Origin: QHXM01 sp963697975
GTDB taxonomy: Bacteria > Acidobacteriota > Blastocatellia > Pyrinomonadales > Pyrinomonadaceae
Direction of reading: 5' to 3'
NCBI GenBank assembly: GCA_963697975.1
Contig: OY969111.1
Coordinates: 4,030,001-4,094,000, forward strand
DNA: 64,000 nucleotides
In this document: positions 33,543 through 42,875 of the stretch, piece by piece
Numbering within the stretch: the first letter of the stretch is position 1
Layout: every line of letters starts with the position of its first letter
Notes under the pieces: generated by a model
Database searches by the model: none
The model's input: only the letters and a program-made list of their open reading frames with translations
Told to the model about the DNA's origin: nothing
Position numbers and translations under genes: made by a program

Positions 33543-36500
33543 TCAGAAGCTGAGTTTCAGGCCGAACTGAATTTCACGCGGACCGCGCGTGGAATTAGCC
33601 CGACCGAAGCCTCCGTTGTTGAAGTTGTTCTCAATGCCGCCACCGGCGACGCTCAAGTTATGTGCTCTGTAGTTGACGAAGTTGAAGATATTGAACATCT
33701 CCGCGCGGAACTGAAGGCCGACACGCTCTCGCACCTGCCAGTTCTTTGCGACGGAGAAATCAATGTTCTTGATGCCGGGGCCTCGGACGTTGCCGCGACC
33801 CAGACTACCGATTCTTCCCTGAGCGGGAATTCTGAACGCCGCCGGGTTGATGATCTGGAGCGGGTCGCTGCTGCTGTTGGCATAAATGTTCGCGCCCGCA
33901 ACGAGGTCGGGACGCTGGCTGCCAGCGCCGCCGAGTCCGGCGGTGTCCACGCCGGAAAAGATATTGAGCGGCGTGCCGCTGTAGAAAGAAGCGATGGTGT
34001 TAAGCTGCCAGTCTCCGAGCAGAGCGCTCCCCACCGTGCCCAGATTCTTGAACTGCGGCAGGACATACACCGCGTTGAAGACGAGGGAGTGCCGCCGGTC
34101 AAGGTCGGAGTCGCCCTTGTCCAGATTGTAATCGAAGACATCGGTCGTCTGGCTGATGTAAGACTGTGTCGGGACGTTGCTGATGGCGTGCGCCCATGTG
34201 TAAGCAGTCTGGAAAGCCAGCCGGTCGGAGAAGCGACGATCAATCCAGACCTGTAGCGCGTGATAGTTGGAATCGCCCGTTGATTCATCCCTCGTCACGG
34301 CGTTAGCGAAACCGAACCTGCGCGAAGAGTCCGCCGTCCTTGTCCCTGCGGCGACCGCCGCGCGGAATTGCGGCAGCACCTGATTATAGTTGCCGTTGAT
34401 GAGCCGCCAGATGTGAAGGCCGTGATTCCCGACGTAGGAGACTTCCGCCACGGTGTTCTTCATAACCTCGCGAGAGACGGTCAGGTTCCACTGCCAACTC
34501 TCGGGCGGCTTGAAGTTGGGGTCAACCGAATTGACGCCCCCGAGACCCGCCGCCGCGTTACTCAGCCCCGGATTGATGGCATCCAGAGTGCGACAGGTCG
34601 GGCAGTCGGCCAAAGAGACGGCTGAAGGATTCCAACCCGAATCAACCACTGTGTTCCAGGGCGGATTGTTAGACAACCTGAGCAGAGACGCGATCACGTT
34701 CGAGCGACTGATGTAGCGCCCGAATCCTAAACGTAGCGCGGTCTTGCCATCGCCGTTGATGTCCCATGCGAGGCCCACGCGAGGCTGGAAACCACCTTTA
34801 TAGGTGTTCACCAGAGCGCGGGGCAGGTCGCCGGGCTGATCGGCTTGGACGAATCCGCTGCTCAGCGTCGTGCCGTTATATCGCTCCGGTATCCAGTTGG
34901 TGATCCGGTTGTCGGCGGCGAAGGCTGGCGGGAATAGTGAATATCGCAGCCCGAACGTCAATGTCAGGTTGGAACGCATCTTCCATGTGTCTGTTCCGTA
35001 AAATTCGAAGTCCCGCCAGCGGCCCAGGGTAGTGTCCTGACGCTGATACTCGGTGTATTCAAGAAGCGGCAGACCTCTGAGCAGCAGTTCGGCGATCGCA
35101 TTGCCCGTGCGTCCCCCGGTTGACTGGATCGTGTAAAGCCCGCTGCCACCGTTCGGCTGCTCGTTCTTGATGTTGTGGCTAACGAGCACACCAAATTTGG
35201 TGGTGTGGGAACCGATCACCTTGGAGAAGTCATCCTTCCAGATGAAGAGGTCCTGGTGATTGGACCAGGGTGCCTGGTGCCACAGCGTTGGGTAGCCTCC
35301 GTCCCCCCAGCCAACAGTGGGAAGTCCTGTCCCCTCCACGCGCGGAAAGACGGTGGGGAACACGGAAGCGATTTGTTGGTTGAGCGTATCGCCCGCCGGG
35401 TTTGTCGTAACGAAGATATCATTGCCCGCGCGTGAGAACTGAAACTCGTTGACGGTTGTCGAATTCAGCGTGTTCGTCAGTTTGACGGCGAAACTCCGGC
35501 TGGGCTGTTCCCAATCCGAGGACAAGGTCGGGAACGGGGTGTCGCCCCAGAAGTTGCCAGCCGCCTCCCCGTGAACCCATTTCTCATTAATGTAGCGCAC
35601 CATCACATTCATCTTGTCTGTGATGGTAATGTCGCCGCGAATAAGGTCCTGACGCGTATCTACAGGCTGCAATGGTGTCGAAATCCAGTTAGTGCCGGTC
35701 GGGTCCGCGGGATTATTGGGGAGAGGGTAAATGCCCATCAGTGCAAGGCCAGCCGGGCTGAGCCGGTTTTGCGGAATGCGGTTGCCGGGGAACGGCTGAC
35801 AGGTGGCGGCGCTAAACACGCGATTACCGTTGCCGTCCAAAGTGCAGGTGTTCGGGTCCCATGGCACAGGGCCGGTGCGGATTGCTCCGCTGAAATCTCC
35901 GATCCTCTCCTGTGCGGTGGGGACGCGAGAAGTGAGTGGCCCCGTGCCGCGCCGCTCTCGCCGCCATTCCTCCGACCAGAAGAAGAAGACCCTGTTCTTG
36001 ATAATGGGGCCGTTGAAGTTGCCGCCGAAGTTGTGGTAGCTCAGCGGTGCTCTGGGGATGCCTGCGCGGTTGGAGAACCAGTCGTTGGCGTTCAAAGAGT
36101 CGTGGCGCAGGAATTCGAAGAGGTTGCCGTGAAAGTCGTTGGTGCCGCCCTTGGTGACAAGGTTGATAACGGCACCCTGCGCCTGGCCATATTCAGCGCT
36201 GAAGCTATTACGCTCGACGCGAAACTCGGCGATGGAGTCAATTGACGGGAAGACCAAAAGTGTAGCGTTGGAGCCGACGTCCATGTTGTTGACGCCGTCC
36301 ACCGTCCACATGTTCGCGTTCGATTGGTTACCGTTGACCGACACGTCAACGTGAGAGTCTAGCCCCGTGCCGCGTGTGCCAAAGGCTCCGCCCTCGTTCG
36401 GGGCGGACAATCCCGGCACCAGCGTCACCAGCGCGGCGTAGTTGCGCCCGTTCAGCGGAAGCTCAGTCACCTGCTTCTCGGAGACGAGGCTACTCACCTT

Positions 36501-36902
36501 GCCGCTTTCTGTCTCGACGAGTTGCGCCGCGTCGTTGACCGTCACCGTCTCGGTGACCTGCCCGACTTCGAGGTTGAGATCAACCACCACCCTGTCGCTG
36601 ACGTGCACTTCGACCCCGGTGGCGACCGTCTTCTTGAACCCCTGCGGGGCGACGGTCACGCTGTACCGGCCCACCGGGAGACTCTGGGCTGAGTAGTCGC
36701 CGTCGTCGCCTGTCCTGACGGTCCGCGTTTGCCCCGTCGTCTCCTCTGTGATGACGACCTCGGCTCCTGGGATGGCGGCGCCCTGCGGGTCACGCACGGT
36801 GCCGCTGATACTGCCGACGGTGCTCGTCTGGGCGTGAACGCCGTTGAGCAAACCGACCCCGAGCAGAACCAGTAGGACGTAAAGACCTAACTTCTTTTTC
36901 AT
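33543..36902 (-). CDS. Oar-like TonB-dependent receptor with carboxypeptidase-regulatory N-domain
   Basis: A 1119-residue outer-membrane protein. ATG 36902 has AGGAG nine bases upstream, so the extra seven residues of the open frame are dropped. The signal peptide (LGLYVLLVLLGVGLLNGVHA) is followed by a CarboxypepD_reg-like beta domain (SISGTVRDPQGAAIPGAEV). The plug (VTELPLNGRNYAALVTLVPG) and a long barrel ending in an aromatic strand (IQFGLKLSF) complete it. Such receptors import large oligosaccharides or peptides, or anchor surface complexes, in Acidobacteria and Myxobacteria. No classic TonB box is evident. The regulator at 37627 is divergent, suggesting control. Confidence 0.85.
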   Translation of the reverse strand: MKKKLGLYVLLVLLGVGLLNGVHAQTSTVGSISGTVRDPQGAAIPGAEVVITEETTGQTRTVRTGDDGDYSAQSLPVGRYSVTVAPQGFKKTVATGVEVHVSDRVVVDLNLEVGQVTETVTVNDAAQLVETESGKVSSLVSEKQVTELPLNGRNYAALVTLVPGLSAPNEGGAFGTRGTGLDSHVDVSVNGNQSNANMWTVDGVNNMDVGSNATLLVFPSIDSIAEFRVERNSFSAEYGQAQGAVINLVTKGGTNDFHGNLFEFLRHDSLNANDWFSNRAGIPRAPLSYHNFGGNFNGPIIKNRVFFFWSEEWRRERRGTGPLTSRVPTAQERIGDFSGAIRTGPVPWDPNTCTLDGNGNRVFSAATCQPFPGNRIPQNRLSPAGLALMGIYPLPNNPADPTGTNWISTPLQPVDTRQDLIRGDITITDKMNVMVRYINEKWVHGEAAGNFWGDTPFPTLSSDWEQPSRSFAVKLTNTLNSTTVNEFQFSRAGNDIFVTTNPAGDTLNQQIASVFPTVFPRVEGTGLPTVGWGDGGYPTLWHQAPWSNHQDLFIWKDDFSKVIGSHTTKFGVLVSHNIKNEQPNGGSGLYTIQSTGGRTGNAIAELLLRGLPLLEYTEYQRQDTTLGRWRDFEFYGTDTWKMRSNLTLTFGLRYSLFPPAFAADNRITNWIPERYNGTTLSSGFVQADQPGDLPRALVNTYKGGFQPRVGLAWDINGDGKTALRLGFGRYISRSNVIASLLRLSNNPPWNTVVDSGWNPSAVSLADCPTCRTLDAINPGLSNAAAGLGGVNSVDPNFKPPESWQWNLTVSREVMKNTVAEVSYVGNHGLHIWRLINGNYNQVLPQFRAAVAAGTRTADSSRRFGFANAVTRDESTGDSNYHALQVWIDRRFSDRLAFQTAYTWAHAISNVPTQSYISQTTDVFDYNLDKGDSDLDRRHSLVFNAVYVLPQFKNLGTVGSALLGDWQLNTIASFYSGTPLNIFSGVDTAGLGGAGSQRPDLVAGANIYANSSSDPLQIINPAAFRIPAQGRIGSLGRGNVRGPGIKNIDFSVAKNWQVRERVGLQFRAEMFNIFNFVNYRAHNLSVAGGGIENNFNNGGFGRANSTRGPREIQFGLKLSF

Positions 36903-37626
36903 GGTTTGAATCTCCTGGCGCATTCCGTCAGCTAGTCCAGCGGTACGTATGGCCTCACGACGGTCAACCCAACGAAAAAATGCTCAAAACGAACCCTGTC
37001 CAGAGTTCGGAGAAGTCTTTTAAGGCTTTCGGCGCGCTCCTCAAAGATGCGGGAGCAATGATCGCAGTAGCAAGTAAAGTAAAGACGATTTATTAAGGCA
37101 AGGTTCGGTTAACTTAAGTCCAGTCTGACGACCCATGCAGGGCTGCTAAGAAGTCTGAAAGGTCGCGCAATTTTCAAAACCAGGCACTCCACGTCTCGCT
37201 TGACCTTCCCGGACGTTTCCCACAAAACGGATCAGAGTTCAACTTCCAGCTTGATGCCAGATAGACTAGGACTTAAATATACTCTATACCTGCCATTAAC
37301 CATCCTAAAAGTTACTGTCAGTAAGATACGGTAATACGTATCGGTTCAGGCCGCATATTTCTCAAGAATGCCCAGCGTTACACATCAGATGTAACCTTGT
37401 TACACCGCTTACATCATGATCTGCTGGCGATTCTAAGTCGGCCCGCCCTATAGGTTGTTGAAAAGTGGCGAGTGGGCTTATAATTCGGGCCGCTGTCGCC
37501 TGTGACATTCCAGCCCTGATTGGGACATCGAACAATCATTGTCAACTCGCATCTGTGTTTCTTTAACGATGCCGCGCCGCATCGTCTAAATCCAAGTGGG
37601 GCTTTTCCCGATTCGTGTTCGAAAAT
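36903..37626. promoter_or_regulatory. Divergent regulatory region rich in palindromes
   Basis: About 720 gene-free bases separate the TonB receptor and the regulator gene. Three palindromes stand close together: TTACTGTCAGTAA (37312-37324), GATACG-N6-CGTATC (37325-37342) and GTTACA-N7-TGTAAC (37377-37395), followed by two more TTACA half-sites (37400-37404, 37409-37413). These look like operators. A sigma-70-like promoter is annotated separately. Confidence 0.5.
37455..37484 (+). promoter_or_regulatory. Sigma-70-like promoter for the membrane-anchored regulator
   Basis: TTGTTG (37455-37460) and TATAAT (37479-37484) are separated by 18 bases, about 130-140 bases upstream of the gene start and just downstream of the palindrome cluster. 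Major sigma factors of some Bacteria-phylum relatives use other boxes, so this is a pattern match only. Confidence 0.45.
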
Positions 37627-39021
37627 ATGGAATTAGGCAAGGAACAGAAACTCGAGCAGTTGGAGAAGGTTCTTCAAAGCCGCACGCTCCAAAACTCGGA
37701 AAGCCTCAAGGCGTTCCTCCGCTTCGTCGTTGAGAAGACTGTGGACGACGAGGATGTGTTACTCAAAGAGTACACAATCGCCACAGAGGTTTTCGGGCGC
37801 AACGATGATTACGACCCGCGCATCGACTCAGTCGTGCGCGTTCAGGCCGGAAGGCTGCGGACGAAACTGCATGAGTATTACACCACCGAGGGGAAGAGCG
37901 ATCCGATTGTCATCGATCTTCCCAAGGGCCACTACCACCCGGTCTTCAACTGTCCTCACCCGGAATCGTTGCATGAGACTTCTCCCGGCGCGCCCCACAC
38001 GACGAATGGAGATGCTTCGAACGGGCACGCCACCGCGACCGCTATAGCAGCGGACGGGCATCCGCACGTCGAGGTTATCCCTAAGCGAGGCGGAGGCCGG
38101 GCTGTCATTCTCCTGTTATGCGGACTTATCGTCCTGCTCGGCGTCGCTGCGCTGGCGCTGTACTCATCGAACCGTGAATTGCGGCGGCAGGCGACCACTC
38201 GGAGCGCTGACCCCTCGCTCAACAACGAAGACTTCAAGACCGTCTGGGGATCATTTATAGATGACCCGGAGCCGCCGCTGCTTGTCCTTAGCAACCCGAC
38301 CGTCTACCGCTTTGTGAACGAGGCGGACCCCGGGGCTTTGGCACAGCGCGCCATCCAAATGACTCCAGAGCAAACGCGCGCTCTAGTTAACGCGCCGGAG
38401 TTTAAGGGGCAGTGGGCCGGAGGCCAAACGCCCCGGCTCATTCCGTCGCTGGGCATGTACACGGGAATGGGCGAAGCCATCGGCGTCTATCGCCTCACAG
38501 ATCTCTTGCGCACTTCGAACAAAACCATCCTGCTCAGGCAAAGCAGACAAGTTAGCGCTGCCGACTTGAAGTATCGCAACATCATCCTGCTTGGCAGCAT
38601 CTACGTCAACGAATGGACGCGCAAGCTCCCTTCGGTCGAGAACTTCAACTACACCTTCTCTGCCACAATCGAGAATCGCGACCCGCTCCCCGGCGAAGAG
38701 CGCGTGTATAAGCCGCAGTTCAACGAGCAGACGAGTGCGCTGGCAGTCGATTACGCGCTCATCACCGTCAAGCCGAACGTCTCCGGTGAGCACGCGGTGA
38801 TGACGTTGGCGGGCATCTTCAGCGAGGGAACTGAGGCGGCTGCCGAGTTCGTCACGACGCGCAGCCACCTCGCCGTTCTCGGTCAGCGACTGCGCCAGCT
38901 CGGCGGGCAAAACGCGCCGCCGAAGTATTACCAGGCGCTCCTCAAAGTCGAAGTCGAGAATGGCACACCGACCAAGATCACGCTCCTCTCTCTACGCGCA
39001 CTACCTGAGGCGGGACAGTAG
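37627..39021 (+). CDS. Membrane-anchored winged-helix-type regulator
   Basis: A 464-residue protein. Residues 1-105 form a domain common in Acidobacteria regulators (LLKEYTIATEVFGRNDDYDP, then DSVVRVQAGRLRTKL and IDLPKGHYHPVF), annotated by several pipelines as DNA-binding winged-helix-like. One membrane span (AVILLLCGLIVLLGVAALAL) near 155 separates it from a 280-residue periplasmic part with no known domain. This is the layout of a one-component membrane sensor, possibly for the divergent TonB receptor operon. GTG 37615 is an alternative start; neither has a clear Shine-Dalgarno. Confidence 0.65.
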   Translation: MELGKEQKLEQLEKVLQSRTLQNSESLKAFLRFVVEKTVDDEDVLLKEYTIATEVFGRNDDYDPRIDSVVRVQAGRLRTKLHEYYTTEGKSDPIVIDLPKGHYHPVFNCPHPESLHETSPGAPHTTNGDASNGHATATAIAADGHPHVEVIPKRGGGRAVILLLCGLIVLLGVAALALYSSNRELRRQATTRSADPSLNNEDFKTVWGSFIDDPEPPLLVLSNPTVYRFVNEADPGALAQRAIQMTPEQTRALVNAPEFKGQWAGGQTPRLIPSLGMYTGMGEAIGVYRLTDLLRTSNKTILLRQSRQVSAADLKYRNIILLGSIYVNEWTRKLPSVENFNYTFSATIENRDPLPGEERVYKPQFNEQTSALAVDYALITVKPNVSGEHAVMTLAGIFSEGTEAAAEFVTTRSHLAVLGQRLRQLGGQNAPPKYYQALLKVEVENGTPTKITLLSLRALPEAGQ

Positions 39022-39127
39022 CAAGGAAAAAGTAAAAAGGTAAAAGTAAAAAGTGAGGCGGAGACCACGTTTAATCAAATGTGGTTTTCGCCAACACTTT
39101 TGCCCTTTACCTTTTTACTTTTTCCTT
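39022..39127. repeat. GTAAAAAG-type hairpin between convergent genes
   Basis: Left arm with repeated AAAAGTAAAAAGGTAAAAG units and right arm CTTTACCTTTTTACTTTTTCC; the inner part also pairs (GACCACG with GTGGTTT region). It is probably a bidirectional terminator for the regulator and the GH3 gene. Confidence 0.75.
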
Positions 39128-39129
39128 CT

Positions 39130-41511
39130 TCAGCGCGTGAGCGTGAACTTTTCCGTTAGCCCTCCGACGAGCACTTCAAAATCTCCCGGCTCGATCACTG
39201 GCCGGTTGTTCTGACCTATGAAGGAGAGATCGTCGCGCGCCAACTCGAAGGAGAGCGTCCGGCTCTGTCCGGGTTCGAGATGAATCTTGGCGAACCGCCT
39301 TAGTCTCTTGTCGGGCGGCGTGATGGAGGCAAAGAGGTCGCGCAGGTAAAGCTGCACGACCTCGCTTCCGGCCCGCTGCCCCGTGTTAGTCACGGTGATA
39401 TTGACACTCAGTTTGTCCTGCTCGCCCATCGTCTTCCGGTTCAGGCGCAAGCCTTCGTACTTGAAGGTGGTATAGCTCAGGCCGTAGCCGAAAGGGAACT
39501 GCGGGCTGAAGGGCGTGAGGCCGAAATTCGTGTTCTGGTTTTCGTAAGACTTGTGATCGTAGTTGAGCAGCGCGTTCGGGTCGCGTGGGTAAGTGAACGG
39601 CAGACGGCCCGCTGGATTGTAGTCGCCAAAGAGCACATCAGCGACGGCTTGCCCGCCCTCATTGCCGGGATTGTATGCCATCAGGATTGCGCCCGCGCTG
39701 TCAGCGATGCGATTGATGATGCGAGGGCGGCCTTCGACGAGGACGATGACGATGGGCTTACCCGTTGCGGCGATTGATTCCGCGAGTTTCAATTGTGGCT
39801 CGGGCAGCTTCAGGTCTGTGATGTTGCCGGGAGTCTCGGTGTAGGAACCCTCACCCAGACAGAGCACGACCACATCCACGTCGCGCGCGGCGCGGGCCGC
39901 CGCAGCAATATCAACCTCTTCATCAACATTGGTGGGAGTGTTGTTTGACGCACCGCCGGGGGCGCGCGTGATGCGCGTGCCGGGCACGAACGTCACGTTC
40001 GCCCGCCCGACTTTTGCCTCGACGGCCTGGCGAATCGTCGGGCGGTCTTTCGGATAGAGCGACCCCTCGGAGCCTTGCCAGACGTAGGTCCAGCCGTTGT
40101 TGAGCGAGATGAACGAGTCGGCGGTTGGCCCTGTCACGAGTACCTTGCGGTTTTTGTCCAGCGGCAGAAGGGCGTTCGCGTTCTTCAACAGTGTCATCGC
40201 CTCGCGCGCGGCTTCCAGACTCAAACGGCGCGACTCGGGTGTGGCGAACTTCGCCTTGAGCGATGCGTTCGGCATCGGGTCATCGAATAGTCCTAGCTCA
40301 TACTTCAAGGTGAGGATGCGACGCACGGCCTCGTCAATGCGCGACTGCGGAACCGCGCCCTCTTTCACCAGCGCGACGAGATGGTCAGCGAAGCTATAGT
40401 CGCTCGGAACCATGCTCATGTCGATGCCTGCCAACACCGCCAGGCGCGTCGCCTCCTTCTCGTTGGCCGCGACGCGGTGAATGTTGACCAGCTTCTTGAT
40501 GTCTTCCCAATCGGAGACGGCGACGCCCTTAAAGCCAAGTTCTTTTCGCAGGATGTCCGTCAGGATGAAGTGGCTAACATGGACGGGTACGCCGTTGACC
40601 TCACCGGAGTTGACCATCACGGTGCGCGCGCCCGCATCGACCGCCGCCTTGAAGGGCGGCAGGACATACTCGCGCAGGTAAATCTCAGGAATCCACGCAG
40701 GCGTCCGATCCCTCCCGCTCAAGGGCAAGCCGTAACCCATGTAGTGCTTGAGGCACGCGGCGACATGTTCCGGCGAAGAGACGCTCATTCCCTCGTAACC
40801 GCGCACCGAGGCGACGCCCATGACCGAGGCAAGGTAAGGGTCTTCGCCGTAAGTTTCCCAGAGACGCGGCCAGAGCGGTTGGCGTCCGATGTCCAGGACG
40901 GGCGAGAACGTCCAGGGAATACCGGCGGCGCGCGTTTCGATTGCCGCCACCTCCGATCCCTTCAGCACCAGTTCCGGGTTCCAGGTCGCAGCCATCGCAA
41001 GCGGCTGCGGGAAGAGGGTCGATCCCTGTACGTAATTCGCGCCGTGAATCGTGTCGATGCCGTAAAGGACGGGGATTTTAAGCCGCGTCCTTTTGGCTGC
41101 GTCCTGAATCTGCCTGATGGTCTCGTGCCAGTGGTCAAGCGTGAGCGCCTGATCCGCGACGTTGAGGATGGAGCCGACGCCGTACTTGGCGACGGCCTTC
41201 TCCAGCTTTGCGGGGTCTATTCTGATCTGTTGGTCCCGGCCCGTAGAGACCATGCTGATCTCAAGCTGGGTCATCTGGCCCACCTTCTCCTCAAGCGTCA
41301 TCTTAGCCAGTAGCTCATCGGCCTTGCGCGTCGCCTCCACGTTCGGTGCCGGGGGGCGCATCGTGCGTCGGAAGAAGGCCTCGCTGTCTGCCACCTCTGG
41401 CACCGTGAAATTTCTCGCGTGGGCGGCCTTTTGCTGTGCGCTGCTTTTAGCGGGCAGTAGTGTGTGCAGCAATAGTGCCGCTAAGGCGAAAGTCGTGATT
41501 GTTGTTTTCAT
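39130..41511 (-). CDS. Secreted GH3 beta-glycosidase
   Basis: A 793-residue protein: signal peptide (TTFALAALLLHTLLPAKSSA), GH3 N-terminal TIM barrel (MTLEEKVGQMTQLEI; PVLYGIDTIHGANYV), catalytic nucleophile Asp in GVAVSDWEDIKKL, GH3 C-terminal domain (EAMTLLKNANALLPLDKN) and a fibronectin-III-like end (KLSVNITVTNTGQRAGSEVV). The family is mainly beta-glucosidase or xylosidase; the KH(F/S) motif of NagZ-type hexosaminidases is not seen, so GlcNAc specificity is not supported. No strong Shine-Dalgarno is present. It lies near the receptor and GH20 loci and probably degrades imported or surface-bound glycans. Confidence 0.87.
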   Translation of the reverse strand: MKTTITTFALAALLLHTLLPAKSSAQQKAAHARNFTVPEVADSEAFFRRTMRPPAPNVEATRKADELLAKMTLEEKVGQMTQLEISMVSTGRDQQIRIDPAKLEKAVAKYGVGSILNVADQALTLDHWHETIRQIQDAAKRTRLKIPVLYGIDTIHGANYVQGSTLFPQPLAMAATWNPELVLKGSEVAAIETRAAGIPWTFSPVLDIGRQPLWPRLWETYGEDPYLASVMGVASVRGYEGMSVSSPEHVAACLKHYMGYGLPLSGRDRTPAWIPEIYLREYVLPPFKAAVDAGARTVMVNSGEVNGVPVHVSHFILTDILRKELGFKGVAVSDWEDIKKLVNIHRVAANEKEATRLAVLAGIDMSMVPSDYSFADHLVALVKEGAVPQSRIDEAVRRILTLKYELGLFDDPMPNASLKAKFATPESRRLSLEAAREAMTLLKNANALLPLDKNRKVLVTGPTADSFISLNNGWTYVWQGSEGSLYPKDRPTIRQAVEAKVGRANVTFVPGTRITRAPGGASNNTPTNVDEEVDIAAAARAARDVDVVVLCLGEGSYTETPGNITDLKLPEPQLKLAESIAATGKPIVIVLVEGRPRIINRIADSAGAILMAYNPGNEGGQAVADVLFGDYNPAGRLPFTYPRDPNALLNYDHKSYENQNTNFGLTPFSPQFPFGYGLSYTTFKYEGLRLNRKTMGEQDKLSVNITVTNTGQRAGSEVVQLYLRDLFASITPPDKRLRRFAKIHLEPGQSRTLSFELARDDLSFIGQNNRPVIEPGDFEVLVGGLTEKFTLTR

Positions 41512-41635
41512 GGCAGGGTCGTTCCCTTTTGCTTTCCGGGGATTGATTCGGTGTTGGGTTCGGTAGAGCCAGTGTCTGTCGAGGATGACTTCTATAATGC
41601 GGGCGGGATGAAACGTAAGTTACAAACCGTTAAGA

Positions 41636-41720
41636 GGATTGCGGAATTCGGATTGCGGATTTAAAAGCGATTGAGCGCCTTTCTTCAATCCGCAATCCGA
41701 ATTCCGCCTTCCGCAATCTT
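41636..41720. repeat. GGATTGCGG-type hairpin, copy 1
   Basis: The left arm repeats GGATTGCGGA/ATTCGGATTGCGG units (41636-41663) and the right arm is complementary (41685-41720). It reaches into the last bases of the gene at 41719. A second copy is at 63018. Confidence 0.7.
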
Positions 41721-42363
41721 AAGGCTTCTTGAGTGTCTTGTTGAGCCTTTCGGCTGTCTTTCTGATGCCCTCGCTGAGCAGGATGACGTGTCGCAGATCG
41801 CGGTTGGCCTTCGCTGACTGCTGTACGTCGACCACGTCCGGGACTTTGAAGACGGGATTCTCGGTGAAGCTGTCGATCCGCTTGACCATCGTCAGGATCG
41901 CGTCCTTCATCTGAGCATCAGTGATCTCGACCTGTTTTTCCTGTTCCTTTTTTGTTTCCTCTGCTACTTCGCGCAGCAGATGCATCTTCAAACGGCTTGC
42001 ACGCTTGTTGATCTCTTCGGTTTCGCCTGCGATGAACTTATAGTCGAACGGCTTTTCGGACAGGAGGTGGCGCACGATATTGTTACGCCGGATCTGGAGG
42101 CTCTTGAAGTCTTCCCTCATCTCTTCAGCCGCAGCCTCGGCGCTCCGCCGATCCAGCTTCTTCACCCCACCCACCATCTCCGCGCTGCGGAGTTGCGCCT
42201 CCCGCTGCTGCCGCTCACGCACTTCTGCGAATGGGTCACGGTTCCCCACAGGCGGCGGGCCGGTTTGCTGGGCTTGGGCCGAGTTTATCCCGAGCGTGAA
42301 CAGACAAACGGCAGCCAGAAAGCCGACCGCAACTATGGCCGAAGGCCCTCGTCGGTTTCCCAT
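41719..42363 (-). CDS. Secreted coiled-coil protein of unknown function
   Basis: A 214-residue protein with a signal peptide (SAIVAVGFLAAVCLFTLGIN, cleavage near SAQAQ). A long, charged, helical body rich in Glu/Lys/Arg follows (MREDFKSLQIRRNNIV, REVAEETKKEQEKQVEI). ATG 42363 has AAGGAGG six bases upstream, so the longer frame to 42465 is rejected. No family is recognised. It stands alone between the GH3 gene and the pilus cluster. Confidence 0.6.
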   Translation of the reverse strand: MGNRRGPSAIVAVGFLAAVCLFTLGINSAQAQQTGPPPVGNRDPFAEVRERQQREAQLRSAEMVGGVKKLDRRSAEAAAEEMREDFKSLQIRRNNIVRHLLSEKPFDYKFIAGETEEINKRASRLKMHLLREVAEETKKEQEKQVEITDAQMKDAILTMVKRIDSFTENPVFKVPDVVDVQQSAKANRDLRHVILLSEGIRKTAERLNKTLKKP

Positions 42364-42875
42364 TACCAGCCTCCTTTTCCCTGTTGAAAGCGGGGCTAGT
42401 ATAGTCCAGCGGTTTACCGGCAGACAACGCTTGGGCGATGGTGACGGCCTTTGTGTCTCCCCCAAAGAGCCTCCCCGTCAGAGCACTTGTTCACGCCGCA
42501 ATCTATCGACTTCCTTCCTGACAGGACGCCGCCGCCGATACCCGGCGCGTGTCGCAATTTCGAGATGCATACCTTCGGCCAACCGCCTTCCCCCGACAGG
42601 AACGCGGAAGGGTCCAGAAGTGATCTCCCCACCAGAGCAGTGCTTCAAAAACGAAAAAGCCCGTGTTTACAGGCTTTTTCAGTAGGAAAATCAAATCCCC
42701 GAAACAGGAAGAATCAAATCCCTCTAAGGGTCTCGGAAGTGAACGCCCGCGCCATGATTATTTACATAGCGCGTGTTTAAGCTGTTGCGAGAACCGCTAA
42801 CTTTTCCCAGAGACGATAATTATTTTCTAGGGACGCTAATTATTTTTCTTCCACAACAAAATCCCTTTGAGGAGG
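42364..42875. other. Gene-free interval downstream of pilC
   Basis: Apart from the dispersed element at 42652-42735, no gene is seen. Small frames here lack ribosome-binding sites. Confidence 0.4.
42652..42735 (-). repeat. Dispersed terminator-iteron element, copy 2
   Basis: The stem GAAAAAGCC / GGCTTTTTC (42653-42680, loop CGTGTTTACA) is followed by two degenerate units of about 22 bases ending in AATCAAATCCC. It matches the element at 18921, which has three units. On the minus strand it ends in T-runs and could close the pilus operon. Confidence 0.6.

Noticed and set aside
36924..37614. Search for tRNA or small RNA genes in the long gaps
   Set aside because: No cloverleaf with a CCA-type end or conserved TTC-arm was seen in any gap of the window.
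39130..41511. GH3 gene called NagZ hexosaminidase because of GlcNAc context
   Set aside because: The KH(F/S)-type acid/base motif of NagZ was not found and the chain has the longer beta-glucosidase layout.
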